A stretch of 64,000 bases of DNA, from contig NZ_JACCFE010000002.1 of NCBI RefSeq assembly GCF_014256275.1, forward strand, positions 4,568,001 to 4,632,000, given 5' to 3'. Position 1 is the first letter of the stretch, and every line of letters starts with the position of its first letter. Made by a program: the position numbers and the translations under genes. Positions 35,127 through 44,639 of the stretch are shown here, in pieces. The notes under the pieces were generated by a model. That model had not been told where the DNA came from, did not search any database, and saw only the letters and a program-made list of their open reading frames with translations. Origin of the DNA: Rhodococcus sp. 4CII (lineage in GTDB: Bacteria > Actinomycetota > Actinomycetes > Mycobacteriales > Mycobacteriaceae).

Positions 35127-35720
35127 TCAGGGGGAGCGCCGCCATTCCTGCAGTTGCTCGATGGCTGTGTTCGCGACGGCGACGGCCTCGTCGCGGTTGA
35201 CCCGCGACAGCAGGAGCGCGCTGACGGACAAGGATGTCAGGAGCCGGGTTCGGTGCTGGAGGGTGGCGGCGGAGGCGTCCGGGTCCTGGGCCCGGAGTGC
35301 ATGGGCGAGTGCCGCGGACAGTTCACTTTGGTACGCGTCGACGACGGACCGTTGCGTGTCGTCGTGTGCCGCGAAGCCGGCGGCGCTGTTGAGGAGGAGG
35401 CAGCCGCGGCCGGGGGCGTCGTCGGGGAGGGCGGCGAGGGCGGCGGCGAGGCCGCGGTAATAGCGCTCGGCCGCGTCGGGACGGGTGGGTTCGTCGGTCA
35501 GGACGCGGAGGCGGGGGCGCACCACGCGGTCGAGGTAGTCGTGCACGGCGGCGTCGAACAGTCCGCGTTTGCTGGTGAACGCGTGGTACAGACTCGACCG
35601 ATTCAATCCCGTGACGCGTTCGAGTTCGGGTATCGACGTGGCTTCGAAGCCCTTGTCCCAGAACAGGTCGCGGGCGTGGCCGATCACCTCGGCCGTGTCG
35701 AAATCCTGCGTGCGCGGCAT
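35127..35720 (-). CDS. TetR-family regulator
   Basis: A 197-residue TetR protein with the AcrR-like helix-turn-helix GHARDLFWDKGFEATSIPELERVTGLNRSSLYHAFTSKRGLF in family terms. Its C-terminal half fits the group that senses small electrophiles. I start at ATG 35720; GTG 35732 is an alternative. It is divergent from a DUF1304 gene and a reductase gene, with a near-perfect palindrome in the 80-base gap, so it is likely to repress both itself and them. Confidence 0.88.
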   Translation of the reverse strand: MPRTQDFDTAEVIGHARDLFWDKGFEATSIPELERVTGLNRSSLYHAFTSKRGLFDAAVHDYLDRVVRPRLRVLTDEPTRPDAAERYYRGLAAALAALPDDAPGRGCLLLNSAAGFAAHDDTQRSVVDAYQSELSAALAHALRAQDPDASAATLQHRTRLLTSLSVSALLLSRVNRDEAVAVANTAIEQLQEWRRSP

Positions 35721-35747
35721 GACGGTCCTCACTCATGGTTGTGAAAC

Positions 35748-35775
35748 GACCATTTCAGTATATATTGAAATGGTC
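35748..35775. promoter_or_regulatory. TetR operator, perfect inverted repeat
   Basis: GACCATTTCA (35748-35757) and TGAAATGGTC (35766-35775) are a perfect 10-bp inverted repeat with an 8-base AT spacer. It lies between the divergent TetR and DUF1304 starts and also overlaps an AT-rich promoter-like stretch. It is a strong candidate for the operator of the adjacent TetR. Confidence 0.82.
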
Positions 35776-35800
35776 AGTTCAGAACGAGGAGGAGTTTCGT

Positions 35801-36187
35801 ATGGTTGCCGCAGGTCTTGTTCTTGCCGCACTCGCCAGTGCGCTCCACGTCTACATCTTCGTGCTCGAGTCCGTCCTCTGGACCGCTCCGCGCACTCGCG
35901 CGACGTTCGGGACCAGCGTCGAAGAGGCCGGCGCCACCAAGGAACTTGCCTTCAACCAGGGCTTCTACAACCTCTTCCTGGCGATCGTGACGGCGGTCGG
36001 CATCGTGGCCGTGATCATCGGCGCGACCGCCGTCGGTGCGGCACTGATCTTCGCCGGCGCGGGGTCCATGCTGCTTGCCGCGCTCGTCCTGCTGCTGTCC
36101 TCGCCCGACAAGGCCCGGGCGGCGATCACCCAGGGAATGCTGCCGCTGCTCGCCATCGTCCTCCTCGCGCTCGGACTGGCGCTGTGA
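35801..36187 (+). CDS. DUF1304 membrane protein
   Basis: A 128-residue protein with four hydrophobic segments and the DUF1304 pattern: HVYIFVLESVLWTAPRTRATFG, then KELAFNQGFYNLFLA. GAGGAG before ATG 35801 supports the start. The function of DUF1304 is not settled. It is paired with an MDR-type reductase gene 25 bases downstream and controlled by an adjacent operator. Confidence 0.87.
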   Translation: MVAAGLVLAALASALHVYIFVLESVLWTAPRTRATFGTSVEEAGATKELAFNQGFYNLFLAIVTAVGIVAVIIGATAVGAALIFAGAGSMLLAALVLLLSSPDKARAAITQGMLPLLAIVLLALGLAL

Positions 36188-36212
36188 CCGCAGAAGCAAC
36201 GAAAGGAACACC

Positions 36213-37217
36213 GTGACCTCCAGCACCCAGATCCAGCTGATCACCCGCCCGGTGGGCTGGCCCACCCAGGACGATTTCCGCACCGTCACCGTCGAATTGC
36301 CCGACCTCGGGCCCGATCAGGTGCGCGTGGCCAACGAGTTCACGTCCGTCGACCCCTACATGCGCGGTCGGATGAACGACGTGAAGTCGTACATCCCGCC
36401 GTTCGCGCTGGGCGAGACCATGACCGGTGGTGCAGTCGGCCGGGTCGTCGAATCCACCGCAGCCACCCACCCGGTCGGCTCGGTCGTCGTTCACGACCTC
36501 GGGTGGCGCGACGTCGCGCAGGGCGACGCCTCGGCGTTCCGCGTGGTCGACGAGATTCCGGGAGTGCCGATCTCGGCCTACCTGGGGATTCTCGGCCTGA
36601 CCGGACTCACCGCCTACGTCGGCCTCGTGCACATCGCCCACCTGAAGCCCGGTGACTCGGTCTTCATCTCCGGAGCCGCGGGCGCGGTGGGGACCGCCGC
36701 TGGGCAGATCGCACGACTCGAGGGCGCCTCCCGCGTCATCGGCTCCGCCGGGTCCGCGGAAAAGGTCGCGCTGCTCACCGAGAAGTACGGGTACAGCGCC
36801 GCGTTCGACTACAAGCAGGCACCCGTGCGCGAGCAGTTGCGCGAGATCGCCGGTGACGGCATCGACGTCTACTTCGAGAACGTCGGCGGCGACCACCTCG
36901 AGGCGGCTCTCGACGTCATGCGTCCCGGCGGGCGGGCCGCACTGTGCGGCGCGATCTCCGCGTACAACGCCACCGAGCGCACGCCGGGCCCGGACAACAT
37001 GGTGAACATCATCAGCCGCGGGCTCACCCTTCAGGGCTTCACCCTCGGCAACTACACACACCTGTTTCCCGAATTCGCCGCCAAGATGGGACCGTGGCTC
37101 GCATCCGGCGACGTGGTGCACGACGAGACCGTTGTCGACGGCATCGAAAACTCGGTCGACGCGTTTCTGCAGCTCATGCGGGGTGCGAACGTCGGGAAGA
37201 TGCTGGTGAAGGTGTAA
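36213..37217 (+). CDS. NADP-dependent MDR oxidoreductase (prostaglandin/leukotriene reductase type)
   Basis: A 334-residue zinc-free medium-chain reductase. The N-terminal part carries the SVDPYMRGRM motif of the group and the nucleotide motif ISGAAGAVGTAAGQIARL follows near residue 150. Such enzymes reduce alkenals and other alpha,beta-unsaturated carbonyls with NADPH. The gene starts with GTG 36213 after AAAGGAA and is cotranscribed with DUF1304 under a TetR. It probably belongs to a response to reactive carbonyls. Confidence 0.87.
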   Translation: MTSSTQIQLITRPVGWPTQDDFRTVTVELPDLGPDQVRVANEFTSVDPYMRGRMNDVKSYIPPFALGETMTGGAVGRVVESTAATHPVGSVVVHDLGWRDVAQGDASAFRVVDEIPGVPISAYLGILGLTGLTAYVGLVHIAHLKPGDSVFISGAAGAVGTAAGQIARLEGASRVIGSAGSAEKVALLTEKYGYSAAFDYKQAPVREQLREIAGDGIDVYFENVGGDHLEAALDVMRPGGRAALCGAISAYNATERTPGPDNMVNIISRGLTLQGFTLGNYTHLFPEFAAKMGPWLASGDVVHDETVVDGIENSVDAFLQLMRGANVGKMLVKV

Positions 37218-37222
37218 CCACC

Positions 37223-37263
37223 CGTGCGCCTTTTTGGTAGCTGGAGCAACCAGAAAGGCGCAC
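37223..37263. repeat. 42-nt dispersed hairpin, copy 2
   Basis: The left arm CGTGCGCCTTTTTGGT (37223-37238) is identical to copy 1; the right arm (249-263 in this hundred) loses the last base pair. A following small hairpin (AGGCGC/GCGCCT) is also conserved. It sits between the convergent reductase gene and the xylulokinase gene and is likely a bidirectional terminator. Confidence 0.8.
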
Positions 37264-37270
37264 AGGCGCG

Positions 37271-38653
37271 TCAGCGCCTCACGGACGCATACCGCTCCCG
37301 GACGCCGGGTGCGGGATCGGCCTCGAAACGCCGGGTGGACGTCTGACTCCACCGGGGCGGTTCGGGGGTTCCGGCCAGGGTCCAGGCTGCCTGCCTGCAG
37401 GCGCCGATCGCGACGTACTCCGCCGGTTGCGGCACGAGGACCGGGGCGCCGAAGATTGCCGGCGCGAGTTCGCACAGTGCCCGGGAGCGGGCGCCGCCGC
37501 CGACGAGGAGGATGCGCCGCACCGACACGCCCTGGGCGGTGAGGTGGTCGATGCCGTCGGCCAGGCCGCACAGCAGTCCCTCGACCGCAGCCCGGGCGAG
37601 GTGGGCGGGGGTCGAATTGGCCAGCCGCAGTCCGGCGATGGTGCCGGTGGCGTTCGGGCGGTTCGGGGTGCGCTCGCCCTCCAGATACGGCACCATCACC
37701 AGGCCGTCGCTGCCGGACGGTGCGGACAGCGCCAGCCTCGACAACTCGTCGTGATCGACGCCCAGCAGGGAGGCGGTCGCGTCGAGTACCCGGGCCGCGT
37801 TGAGCGTGCACACGAGGGGCAGTTGGCGGCCGGTGGCGTCGGCGAAACCGGCGACGAATCCGCCCGGGTCGTTCGCGGGTGTCACGGACACCGCGGACAC
37901 CACCCCCGAGGTTCCCACGGAGACGACGACGTCGCCTTCCCGCGCGTCGAGTGCCAGTGCGGCAGCAGCATTGTCGCCGGTGCCGGGACCGACGACTGCA
38001 CCCCACTCGGTTTCGCCGATCCGCTCGGCCGGTGCGGCGACCCGCGGCACGGTGGGGGTGCGCCCGCGCAACGCCAGCGACAGCAGGTCGGGACGGTAGG
38101 AATCGGTTGCGGCGGAATAGTATCCGGTGCCGCTGGCGTCGCCGCGGTCGGTGGCCAGTGCGTCGAGATCGGTTCTGCCGGTGAGCTGCCGGCCGAGCCA
38201 GTCGTGGGGCAGGCACACCGCGGAGGTCCGGTCGGCGTTCGCCGGTTCGGCATCGGCCAGCCAGCGCAGCTTGCTGACGGTGATCGCGGCCAGGGGTACC
38301 ACACCCACGGCGTCCGCCCACGCGTCCGGCCCGCCGAGGTCGTCCACCAACTGCGCGGCGGCCTCGGCGGAGCGAGTGTCGTTCCACAGCAAGGCGGGAC
38401 GCACCACGGTGCCGGTGTCGTCGAGGCAGACCATGCCGTGCTGCTGCGCCCCCACCGACACCGCCGCGACGTCGTCGAGGCCGCCGGCCGCGGCGATGGC
38501 GCCGTCGAGTGCGGTTGCCCACGCCTGCGGGTCGACTTCGGTGCCGTCCGGGTGCGACGCCCGGCCCTCGCGGACGAGTTCACCGGTGTCGGCGTCACAG
38601 ACGATCACCTTGCACGCCTGGGTAGACGAGTCGATTCCGGCGACGAGAGTCAT
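37271..38653 (-). CDS. xylB: Xylulokinase
   Basis: A 460-residue FGGY-family kinase. The N-terminal phosphate-binding motif [15 protein letters not shown], the [11 protein letters not shown] segment and the ATP motif [18 protein letters not shown] in family terms are present. It phosphorylates D-xylulose or a related ketose. It is the last gene of a polyol operon that also encodes two dehydrogenases and a PfkB kinase, overlapping the kinase gene by four bases. D-arabitol to xylulose to xylulose 5-phosphate is a likely route. Confidence 0.9.
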   Translation of the reverse strand: MTLVAGIDSSTQACKVIVCDADTGELVREGRASHPDGTEVDPQAWATALDGAIAAAGGLDDVAAVSVGAQQHGMVCLDDTGTVVRPALLWNDTRSAEAAAQLVDDLGGPDAWADAVGVVPLAAITVSKLRWLADAEPANADRTSAVCLPHDWLGRQLTGRTDLDALATDRGDASGTGYYSAATDSYRPDLLSLALRGRTPTVPRVAAPAERIGETEWGAVVGPGTGDNAAAALALDAREGDVVVSVGTSGVVSAVSVTPANDPGGFVAGFADATGRQLPLVCTLNAARVLDATASLLGVDHDELSRLALSAPSGSDGLVMVPYLEGERTPNRPNATGTIAGLRLANSTPAHLARAAVEGLLCGLADGIDHLTAQGVSVRRILLVGGGARSRALCELAPAIFGAPVLVPQPAEYVAIGACRQAAWTLAGTPEPPRWSQTSTRRFEADPAPGVRERYASVRR

Positions 38654-39573
38654 TGCCGGACCCCGGCGGCGCGGTCGAGTGTGTCGCGGGTGGGGAGGTC
38701 GGCGCCGGCCCGCGCGACCGTGAGTCCCGACGTGAGCACGGCGTTGTCGAGTACGTTGCGTAACTCGTCCGGTTCGATCGCGTGCAGCGCCGCCCGGCTC
38801 TCGGCGCCGAGGAACCCGTGCGCCCAGAACCCGTCGAGGAGTCCGGCCATGAATGCGTCACCCGCGCCGACGGTGTCGACCACCTCGACCGGCCGGGCCG
38901 CGACCTCGACGAGTCCGGCAGCGCAGACCGCGAACGCGCCCTCGGCGCCCCGCGTCACCGCGACCATCGCCGGTCCGCGGGACAGCCAGTCGCGGGCGAT
39001 GTCGACGGGATCCCGGTCGCCGTCGTACCAGCGGAGGTCCTCGTCGCTGACCTTGACGATGTCCGACATCGTCACCAGGTGTTCGATCCGCCGCAGGGCT
39101 CGTTCCCTGTCGGTGATCAGGACGGGTCGTACGTTGGGGTCGTAGCTGAGGGTCGCGGAGGATCGGCGGCGATCGAGCATGTCGGCGACCACGTCGCATC
39201 CCGGTTCCATCACGGCGGCAATGGAACCGGTGTGGACCAGCGTCGGGGCCGACGCGCCGCTGGGGGAGGGGAGATCCCATTCGATGTCGAACTCGTAGGT
39301 GGCCGCGCCCGCGGAATCGAGGGTGGCGTGCGCCGTCGCCGTCCGCTCGGCGGTGACGCTGCCGGGTGCGAGGCTCACTCCCGACTCCTCGAGGTGCCGG
39401 ACGATCGACCAGCCCCGCGTGTCGTCGCCGATCCGGGTGACGAACTCGACCGGGCGGCCGAGGCGGCCGAGACCGACCGCGACGTTGAGGGGACTGCCGC
39501 CGACGTATTCGGTGGTGGCGCCGGCGCTTGCCGTGACGATGTCGATGAGGGCTTCACCGATGACCAGACTCAT
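38650..39573 (-). CDS. PfkB-family sugar kinase (fructokinase type)
   Basis: A 307-residue ribokinase-like enzyme. The N-terminal [15 protein letters not shown] motif and the C-terminal catalytic [16 protein letters not shown] motif, with the base Asp, are intact. A fructose made from mannitol by the adjoining dehydrogenase would be its substrate. It overlaps neighbours on both sides by four bases, so it is translated with them. Confidence 0.9.
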   Translation of the reverse strand: MSLVIGEALIDIVTASAGATTEYVGGSPLNVAVGLGRLGRPVEFVTRIGDDTRGWSIVRHLEESGVSLAPGSVTAERTATAHATLDSAGAATYEFDIEWDLPSPSGASAPTLVHTGSIAAVMEPGCDVVADMLDRRRSSATLSYDPNVRPVLITDRERALRRIEHLVTMSDIVKVSDEDLRWYDGDRDPVDIARDWLSRGPAMVAVTRGAEGAFAVCAAGLVEVAARPVEVVDTVGAGDAFMAGLLDGFWAHGFLGAESRAALHAIEPDELRNVLDNAVLTSGLTVARAGADLPTRDTLDRAAGVRQ

Positions 39574-41051
39574 GACTGCACCTTCTCACGCAGAGCCTCG
39601 AGTGTCTTCCGTGCGCCGACGCCGTGCAGCGAGTCGAGCGCCCAGAGATACGCGGTGACGAAGCGGGGGTTCTCGGCCAGATCACCGAAGACCGATCGGT
39701 TCTCGATGAACGCGGTGCGGTTCTCGTGCTGGCTGCGTGCGATCGGCACGAGCGAATCCTTCAACTGGTCGACGACGTCGATGGGCTCGCCGTCCTCGTC
39801 GACTCCCTCGGCATACCGGGCCCAGCTGGCCACGATCGCGGCCGACAGCCGGATGGGCCGGTCGGCGATCAGGTTCTCGCGGATCACCGGCAGCAGCCAT
39901 TTCGGGATGCGGTCGGACGATTCGGCGCACAGGCGGGCGACGGTATCGCGGATCTCGGGGTTGGAGAAGCGTTCGATGAGGGTGCGCTTGTAGTCGTCGA
40001 GGTCGACGCCCGGCACCGGCCGCAACGTGGGGGTGGCCTCGTCGTCCATATACGCCAGCAGGAAGTCGGCGAACAGTGGGTCCTGCGCGACGTCGTGCAC
40101 GAGACGGTATCCCGACAGGTAGCCGAAGTAGCAGAGGCCCTGGTGGCTCGCGTTGAGCAGGCGCAGTTTCATCAGCTCGTACGGTGCGACGTCGTCGACC
40201 ACCTGCACGCCCACCTCCTCGAACGCCGGACGGCCGAGCGGGAAGGCATCCTCGAGCACCCACGAGGTGAACGGTTCGGCGGCGACCGGCCACCGGTCGT
40301 CGATGCCGAACCGCGACGACAGCGCGTCCGTCACCTCGGGTGTGGTGACGGGAGTGATGCGGTCGACCATCGAGTTGGGGAACGACGTCTCGGCGCGCAT
40401 CCACTCGGCGAGGTCCGGGTCCTTCAACTCCGCGTACGCCAGGAACATCCGTCGCGCCACGTCGCCGTTGCCCTGAATGTTGTCGCAGGACATGACGGTC
40501 GGCGACGGCAACCCGCGTGCCCGGCGCCGGGCCAGTGCCTCGACGACGAGTCCGAACGTGGTCCGCGGAGCGGCGCCGTCGGCGAGATCGTGCACGACGT
40601 CCGGGTTCTCGGCGTCGAACTCGCCCGTGTCGTGGGTGAAGTTGTAGCCGCCCTCAGTGATCGTCAGCGAGACGATCTTCGTGGTCTCCGCGGCGATCTT
40701 CTCGATGACCGCTTCGGGGTCGTCGGGGGCGAAGAGATAGTCGACGATCGACCCGATGACGCTGACGTCCCAGGTGCCGTCGGAATGCCGCAGCGCAAGG
40801 GTATACAAGCCGTCCTGCGCGTCCAGGACGTCCTTCATGCGCCGGTCCCCGGGCAGCACCCCGACACCGCAGATCCCCCATTCTCGGGCCTCCCCGCGTC
40901 GCAGCAGCCGGTCGACGTACATCGCCTGATGCGCGCGGTGGAAGCCGCCTACACCGAAATGCACTACCCCGACGGTGATGTCGCGTCGATCGTAATTCGG
41001 CACCTGCACGGTGTCGTCCAACTGCTGCAGTGCGTGCGCGCTCAGTTGCAT
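39570..41051 (-). CDS. Mannitol 2-dehydrogenase-type polyol dehydrogenase
   Basis: A 493-residue long-chain secondary alcohol dehydrogenase of the mannitol/arabinitol/D-arabitol group. The Rossmann region is VGVVHFGVGGFHRAHQAMY near residue 28. The signature KLRLLNASHQGLCYFGYL contains the catalytic Lys/Asn/His set. It oxidises mannitol to fructose or D-arabitol to xylulose with NAD. Its operon companions include both a fructokinase type and a xylulokinase, so both polyols may be used. Confidence 0.9.
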   Translation of the reverse strand: MQLSAHALQQLDDTVQVPNYDRRDITVGVVHFGVGGFHRAHQAMYVDRLLRRGEAREWGICGVGVLPGDRRMKDVLDAQDGLYTLALRHSDGTWDVSVIGSIVDYLFAPDDPEAVIEKIAAETTKIVSLTITEGGYNFTHDTGEFDAENPDVVHDLADGAAPRTTFGLVVEALARRRARGLPSPTVMSCDNIQGNGDVARRMFLAYAELKDPDLAEWMRAETSFPNSMVDRITPVTTPEVTDALSSRFGIDDRWPVAAEPFTSWVLEDAFPLGRPAFEEVGVQVVDDVAPYELMKLRLLNASHQGLCYFGYLSGYRLVHDVAQDPLFADFLLAYMDDEATPTLRPVPGVDLDDYKRTLIERFSNPEIRDTVARLCAESSDRIPKWLLPVIRENLIADRPIRLSAAIVASWARYAEGVDEDGEPIDVVDQLKDSLVPIARSQHENRTAFIENRSVFGDLAENPRFVTAYLWALDSLHGVGARKTLEALREKVQS

Positions 41052-41061
41052 CGGTCTTTCC

Positions 41062-42105
41062 TCATTCCTGGACGCGCACGACGGCCTTGAGGCTGCCCGG
41101 CGTCCGGTCTGCGTTCAGTGCGTGCTCCGCCTCGGAGAGCGGAAATCTTCCGGTGACCATCGCATCGAGGTCGACCCGCCCCGACCGTGCGAGCGCGATG
41201 GCCGTCGGCCAGGTGTTGGCGTAGCGGAACACCCCGGTCAGCAACAACTCTCGGTTCTGGATGGTCTGGACGGGCAGGGTCATCTCGGCGGCGCCCATGC
41301 CCACGAGCACCACGGATCCCGCGGGCCGGACGGCCCGGATCCCGGCCAGGACGGCGGCGGGAGCGCCGGACGCGTCGACGAACGCGTCCACGTGAAGTCC
41401 CGCGACGTCCTGCTCACGCGGGTCGAGCACCGCGGTGGCCCCGAATTTCGTTGCGACGTCGCGCCGCCGCGGATCGAGATCCGAAACGAAGACCTCGGTG
41501 GCACCGAACGCGAGCGCGGTCTGCACCGTCGCGATCCCGATCGGTCCCGCGCCGGCGATCAGGACGCGGGAACCGGCCGTCACGCCGGCCTTGCGGGTGG
41601 TGGCTATCGCGACGGACAGCGGTTCGCACAGCGCGGCCGCGTCCTCGGACATCTCGTCCGGAATCGGGTGGGCGAACGCCGAGCCGATGGTCACGTACTC
41701 GGCGAGCGCCCCGTCGATCGGCGGGGTGGCATAGAACTGCATGTGCGGGCACAGGTTGTAGAGGCCGCGACGCGATTCGTCGGAGTCCGGGTCGGGCCGC
41801 TGCGGTTCGATGGAGACGCGCTGCCCGATCCGCTGCGCATCGATTCCGGGGCCGACGCCGACGACGGTGCCCGACGCCTCGTGGCCCAGCACGATCGGCT
41901 GATCGACCACGAAGTCCCCGATCCGGCCCTCGCGGTAGTAGTGCGTGTCCGATCCGCAGACGCCCACCGACGCCACCCGGATCAGAACGTCCCCGGGCCC
42001 GGGGGTGGGCACGGGGCGTTCCCGGATCTCGATCGCGCCCGGTTCGACGAGCACGCTGGCGCGCATCGTCCTGGGGATATCCGACGGGAGTGTTGTGTGG
42101 GTCAC
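41062..42105 (-). CDS. Zinc-dependent alcohol dehydrogenase (sorbitol/xylitol type)
   Basis: A 347-residue MDR dehydrogenase. [18 protein letters not shown] contains the zinc-binding cysteine, [12 protein letters not shown] the zinc His/Glu and [16 protein letters not shown] the NAD motif. It is the first gene of the polyol operon, 10 bases ahead of the mannitol-type dehydrogenase gene, and divergent from the SorC regulator. Sorbitol, xylitol or L-iditol are typical substrates. Confidence 0.9.
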   Translation of the reverse strand: MTHTTLPSDIPRTMRASVLVEPGAIEIRERPVPTPGPGDVLIRVASVGVCGSDTHYYREGRIGDFVVDQPIVLGHEASGTVVGVGPGIDAQRIGQRVSIEPQRPDPDSDESRRGLYNLCPHMQFYATPPIDGALAEYVTIGSAFAHPIPDEMSEDAAALCEPLSVAIATTRKAGVTAGSRVLIAGAGPIGIATVQTALAFGATEVFVSDLDPRRRDVATKFGATAVLDPREQDVAGLHVDAFVDASGAPAAVLAGIRAVRPAGSVVLVGMGAAEMTLPVQTIQNRELLLTGVFRYANTWPTAIALARSGRVDLDAMVTGRFPLSEAEHALNADRTPGSLKAVVRVQE

Positions 42106-42123
42106 ACTTCGATGCTAGCGTAT

Positions 42124-42156
42124 TGAGCAGATGAACGCATAGTGATCATTTGCTCA
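42124..42156. promoter_or_regulatory. Operator-like inverted repeat between the polyol genes and their regulator
   Basis: TGAGCA (42124-42129) and TGCTCA (42151-42156) are the outer ends of a 33-bp inverted repeat; extending inward, 11 of 14 bases of each arm agree. It sits in the 112-base divergent gap and is a likely SorC-type regulator site controlling both sides. Confidence 0.6.
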
Positions 42157-42217
42157 CGGTTTCCCGAGGCTCCGGAAGACACGCTCGACGGGCTCGGGAT
42201 CATGGCGAGGAGAACCA

Positions 42218-43240
42218 GTGACGTCCCCCAATCCGACGGCCCCGACGCCGTCCCTCATCGCGGCGCCACCGCCGTCCACCACGGAGGATCTGCGCCTGGC
42301 GTTGCGCGCGGCAACGCTGTATTACCTGGACGGAATGACTCAGGCCGAGGTCGCCACGCGCCTCGGTGTCTCCCGCCCGACGGCGGGCAGGCTGGTGGCC
42401 CGCGCCCGCGCCCAGGGCCTGGTGCGCATCGAGGTGCAGGCCCCCGCGCATTTGCGCGACGCGCTGCGCTCGGACGAGGAGCGTGCGCTCGAGGAGAAGT
42501 ACGGACTCGTCGAGGCGGTGGTGGTCGCCGACTCCGTCGACGCCGCGGGATCGATCGACGACCACAACAGCTTCGCCGGGGTCGGACGTGCCGCCGCGTC
42601 CCTGCTGGTCCGCCGGATCCGTGAGGGCGACACCCTCGGCTTCACATGGGGGCCCGAAACGGTCGCCGTCGCGCAGGGGTTGCCGTCCGGGGCAGCCACG
42701 TGCGCGTCCGTCGTGCAACTCGACGGCTCGGTGAGTGCCATCAACTACCAGACCGGAACCGAGTACGTCCTCGGGAGATGCGCAGAACAACTGCAGGCCA
42801 ACACTGTTCGTCTCCCCGTTCCGCTGTACGCCGACGCGTCGACCGTGGTATCCATGCGGGGCGACTCGGTCATCTCGAAGGCCCTCGAGGCCGGCCGCAC
42901 CGCGGAGATGATGATGTTCGGCACGGGCGCCGTCTCCACGTCGACCACCCTGTTCGAGGGCAGCTTCATCGACACGGACATGCTGTCCGTGCTCACCGGC
43001 CTCGGCGCGGTTGGCGAGGTCGGTGGCCGCTTCTATCGGCTCGACGGCACCGAGGTCGCCGGCCCGCTCGATGAACGGGCCATGTCCGTTCCGCTCGACG
43101 ACATCCGCGCGTGCGAGGGATCGATCCTCGTCACGGGTGGCGTCGCCAAACACCACGCGGCACTGGGTGCCCTCCACGGCGGACTGGCCAAGATGCTGGT
43201 CTGCGACATCGAATGCGCGCGTTGGCTGCTCGATCAGTAG
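42218..43240 (+). CDS. SorC/DeoR-type sugar-binding regulator
   Basis: A 340-residue regulator. The N-terminal helix-turn-helix is AATLYYLDGMTQAEVATRLGVSRPTAGRLVARA in family terms, and the rest is the SorC-type sugar-phosphate-binding domain (GDTLGFTWGPETVAVA, VVQLDGSVSA). GTG 42218 follows GAGGAG. It is divergent from the polyol catabolism operon and directly precedes the ABC importer genes, so it most likely controls both in response to a polyol or sugar phosphate. Confidence 0.9.
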   Translation: MTSPNPTAPTPSLIAAPPPSTTEDLRLALRAATLYYLDGMTQAEVATRLGVSRPTAGRLVARARAQGLVRIEVQAPAHLRDALRSDEERALEEKYGLVEAVVVADSVDAAGSIDDHNSFAGVGRAAASLLVRRIREGDTLGFTWGPETVAVAQGLPSGAATCASVVQLDGSVSAINYQTGTEYVLGRCAEQLQANTVRLPVPLYADASTVVSMRGDSVISKALEAGRTAEMMMFGTGAVSTSTTLFEGSFIDTDMLSVLTGLGAVGEVGGRFYRLDGTEVAGPLDERAMSVPLDDIRACEGSILVTGGVAKHHAALGALHGGLAKMLVCDIECARWLLDQ

Positions 43241-43265
43241 CACCACGCAAGAGAGGTGAAGATCG

Positions 43266-44618
43266 GTGAAGAAACACAGAAAACCGGCAACGATGCTGGT
43301 GGCAGGCGCGGGAGCGCTGTGCCTCACGCTCAGCGGATGCGCGGGCGCCGGATCGCTGGGAGCGTCGGATCAGACCATCACCATCGCGATGGTCTCCAAT
43401 TCGCAGATGCAGGACGCCCGCAAGCTCGCCTCGCAGTTCGAGGAGGAGAACCCGGACATCGACCTGAAGTTCGTCACGTTGTCCGAGAACGAGGCTCGCG
43501 CGAAGATCACCGCGTCGACCGCGACGGGCGGCGGCGAATTCGACGTCGTGATGATCAGCAACTACGAGACCCCGCAGTGGGCCAAGTACGGCTGGCTGAA
43601 GAATCTGTCGCAGTACGCGCAGGCCACCGAGGGGTACGACGAGGCCGACTTCATTCCGAGCCTGCGGGAGTCCCTGTCGTACGAGGGGAACATGTACTCG
43701 GTGCCGTTCTACGGTGAGTCTTCGTTCCTGATGTACCGCAAGGACCTGTTCGAGCAGGCCGGAATCACCCTGTCGGAGAAGCCGACCTGGGCCGAGGTCG
43801 CCGCCGCTGCGAAGCAGCTCGACAGCGACGACATGGCGGGAATCTGCCTGCGCGGCAAGCCGGGCTGGGGTGAGCTGCTCGCCCCGCTGGACACCGTCAT
43901 CAACACGTTCGGCGGCCGGTGGTACGACGAGAACTGGAACGCCCAGCTCACCAGTCCCGAGGTCGAACGGGCCGTGCAGTTCTACGTCGACCTCGTGCGC
44001 GAGCACGGTGAGCCCGGCGCCGCGACGAGCGGATTCGGTGAATGCGCCACACAGTTGTCGCAGGGCCATGTCGCCATGTGGTACGACTCGACGTCCGCCG
44101 TGTCCACGCTGGAGGATCCGACGTCGAGCGCCGTGGTCGGCAAGATCGGCTACGCGCCCGCCCCGATCGAGGTGAAGGACAACTCCGGCTGGCTGTACAG
44201 CTGGTCGCTGGGAATCCCCGAGAGCAGCGAGAATCCCGATGCGGCGTGGAAGTTCATCTCGTGGATGACCGACAAGCAATACATACGCACGGTCGGCGAG
44301 GACCTGGGCTGGGAGCGGGTGCCTCCGGGAAGCCGGTTGTCGACGTACGAGATTCCCGAGTACAAGGAAGCCTCGGCCGCCTACGGACCGCTCACGCTCG
44401 AGGCGATCGAGAACGCGACCCCGGATGCACCCACCGTGCAACCGGTTCCGTACACCGGCGTGCAGTTCCTGGCGATCCCGGAGTTCCAGGACCTCGGAAC
44501 CCGCGTCAGCCAGCAGATCAGCGCGGCGATCGCCGGACAGCAGACCGTGCCCGAGGCGCTCGCCCAGGCACAGCAATACGCAGAGGTGGTCGGCGCGACC
44601 TACCGGGAGGAACGTTAG
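43266..44618 (+). CDS. ABC transporter substrate-binding lipoprotein, polyol/sugar type
   Basis: A 450-residue solute-binding protein of family 1. It has a lipoprotein signal peptide with the lipobox LSGC (cysteine near residue 21), so it is anchored outside the membrane. The body matches SmoE/MalE-type binding proteins (NPDIDLKFVTLSENEARAK, YSVPFYGESSFLMYRKDLFEQAG in family terms). It is the first gene of the importer operon; its permease genes follow only after an inserted TnpB element. Confidence 0.92.
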   Translation: MKKHRKPATMLVAGAGALCLTLSGCAGAGSLGASDQTITIAMVSNSQMQDARKLASQFEEENPDIDLKFVTLSENEARAKITASTATGGGEFDVVMISNYETPQWAKYGWLKNLSQYAQATEGYDEADFIPSLRESLSYEGNMYSVPFYGESSFLMYRKDLFEQAGITLSEKPTWAEVAAAAKQLDSDDMAGICLRGKPGWGELLAPLDTVINTFGGRWYDENWNAQLTSPEVERAVQFYVDLVREHGEPGAATSGFGECATQLSQGHVAMWYDSTSAVSTLEDPTSSAVVGKIGYAPAPIEVKDNSGWLYSWSLGIPESSENPDAAWKFISWMTDKQYIRTVGEDLGWERVPPGSRLSTYEIPEYKEASAAYGPLTLEAIENATPDAPTVQPVPYTGVQFLAIPEFQDLGTRVSQQISAAIAGQQTVPEALAQAQQYAEVVGATYREER

Positions 44619-44639
44619 CGGTTCCCTTGCCTGACGGCA

